A stretch of DNA of 64,000 nt from Acetoanaerobium sticklandii (lineage in GTDB: Bacteria; Bacillota; Clostridia; Peptostreptococcales; Filifactoraceae), in contig NC_014614.1 of NCBI RefSeq assembly GCF_000196455.1, forward strand, positions 944,501 through 1,008,500. The letters are read 5' to 3'. Below, piece by piece: positions 63,759 through 64,000 of the stretch (within the stretch, counting starts at the first letter, position 1; each line of letters starts with the position of its first letter). The notes beneath the pieces were generated by a model. It was not told the DNA's origin and did no database searches. It was given only the letters and a program-made list of their open reading frames with translations. Position numbers and translations under genes: made by a program.

Positions 63759-64000
63759 TTGATAAGTAGTTTTTATGAAAATAAGAAAGAAATAAATAAG
63801 CAACTAGAAGCTATATATAGTCAAATACTTCCAGGAAATTGTAAAAGCTGTGCCAATTGCTGCAGCGAATCCGTAGGAGCTTCATTCACTGAGGCGGCAA
63901 ATATTTATGTTTATTTACTTGAAAATAGTTTGTTTACTCCAGATTTAAAAAAAGCCATTATGGTATATTATCTAGACATATATCAAAAGAGAAATAAATG
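63759..64000 (+). CDS. Cysteine-cluster protein (YkgJ-like), 3'-partial
   Basis: Frame open to the right edge, 80 residues visible: KKEINKQLEAIYSQILPGNC, then the CKSCANCC metal-binding cluster seen in YkgJ/zinc-iron chelatase-like proteins. TTG start at 63759 with AGGAG nine bases before; the ATG at 63751 stops after three codons. It is 114 bases after tupC and may belong to the same unit. Confidence 0.6.
   Translation, partial: MISSFYENKKEINKQLEAIYSQILPGNCKSCANCCSESVGASFTEAANIYVYLLENSLFTPDLKKAIMVYYLDIYQKRNK

Noticed and set aside
1..64000. tRNA, rRNA genes and CRISPR arrays
   Set aside because: No cloverleaf with a T-loop GGTTCGA-type core, no rRNA-like sequence and no regularly spaced repeats were seen by eye; tRNAscan and a repeat finder would settle it.

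Overview
The window is low-GC, anaerobic Firmicute DNA. It carries [FeFe]-hydrogenase genes with their maturases, a selenocysteine formate dehydrogenase with a bacterial SECIS, a tungsten aldehyde oxidoreductase, a tungstate ABC transporter and a SCIFF/ranthipeptide pair. All of these point to Clostridia, most likely a Peptostreptococcaceae relative such as Acetoanaerobium. The genus is an inference from gene content and protein style; no search was run.

Layout. 1-9.1 kb is an accessory, decaying region. It holds a P-loop ATPase cut by the window edge, a frameshifted and truncated cytosine methyltransferase, an IS3-type element interrupted by an IS21-type element (both with inactivating lesions), a large unrecognised ATPase of 791 aa, and a shattered ParE/RelE toxin gene. 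9.1-15 kb holds a YciI protein, the SCIFF peptide with its radical SAM maturase, a PLP-dependent decarboxylase and a topoisomerase III gene that seems to start with ATT. 15-20.5 kb is the first metal-redox block: two MoaD/ThiS-like proteins and a tungsten AOR behind a Moco/Tuco-type riboswitch on the minus strand, then fdhF (Sec134) and a polyferredoxin on the plus strand. 20.5-27 kb is mixed: a GGDEF-EAL protein, a DUF1846 protein, rsmH, a membrane protein and an XhlA-like protein. 27.1-39.3 kb is the second metal-redox block: moeA, fdhD, a second polyferredoxin, hydA, an HTH-TOBE regulator, mobA, thiT, then on the minus strand a TM1266-family gene with hydE, hydG and hydF behind a structured leader. 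An unrecognised 392-aa gene sits in between.

39.5-47.2 kb holds a glutaredoxin, a MoxR/DUF58/transglutaminase operon, nagB, a methyltransferase and an HD hydrolase. 47.3-52.1 kb is a type IV pilus-like operon (pilC, four small pilin-like proteins, pilT and a secreted transglutaminase-like protein) with no pilB in view. 52.2-58 kb is housekeeping: a HesB-like protein, an M29 aminopeptidase, a cold-shock protein, a parvulin, recX and typA. 58-61 kb has a two-component system and a second secreted transglutaminase-like gene behind a c-di-GMP-I (GEMM) riboswitch. 61.3-63.7 kb is tupABC, and a cysteine-cluster protein runs off the right edge.

How the parts fit. FdhF, two HycB-like polyferredoxins and a HydA of the two-cluster type are the four parts of a hydrogen-dependent CO2 reductase/formate-hydrogen lyase, here split over two loci about 9 kb apart. 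MoeA, MobA and FdhD would mature the FDH side, HydE/F/G the hydrogenase side, and TupABC would supply tungsten for AOR and possibly FdhF. The GEMM riboswitch, the GGDEF-EAL protein and the pilus operon suggest c-di-GMP control of surface functions.
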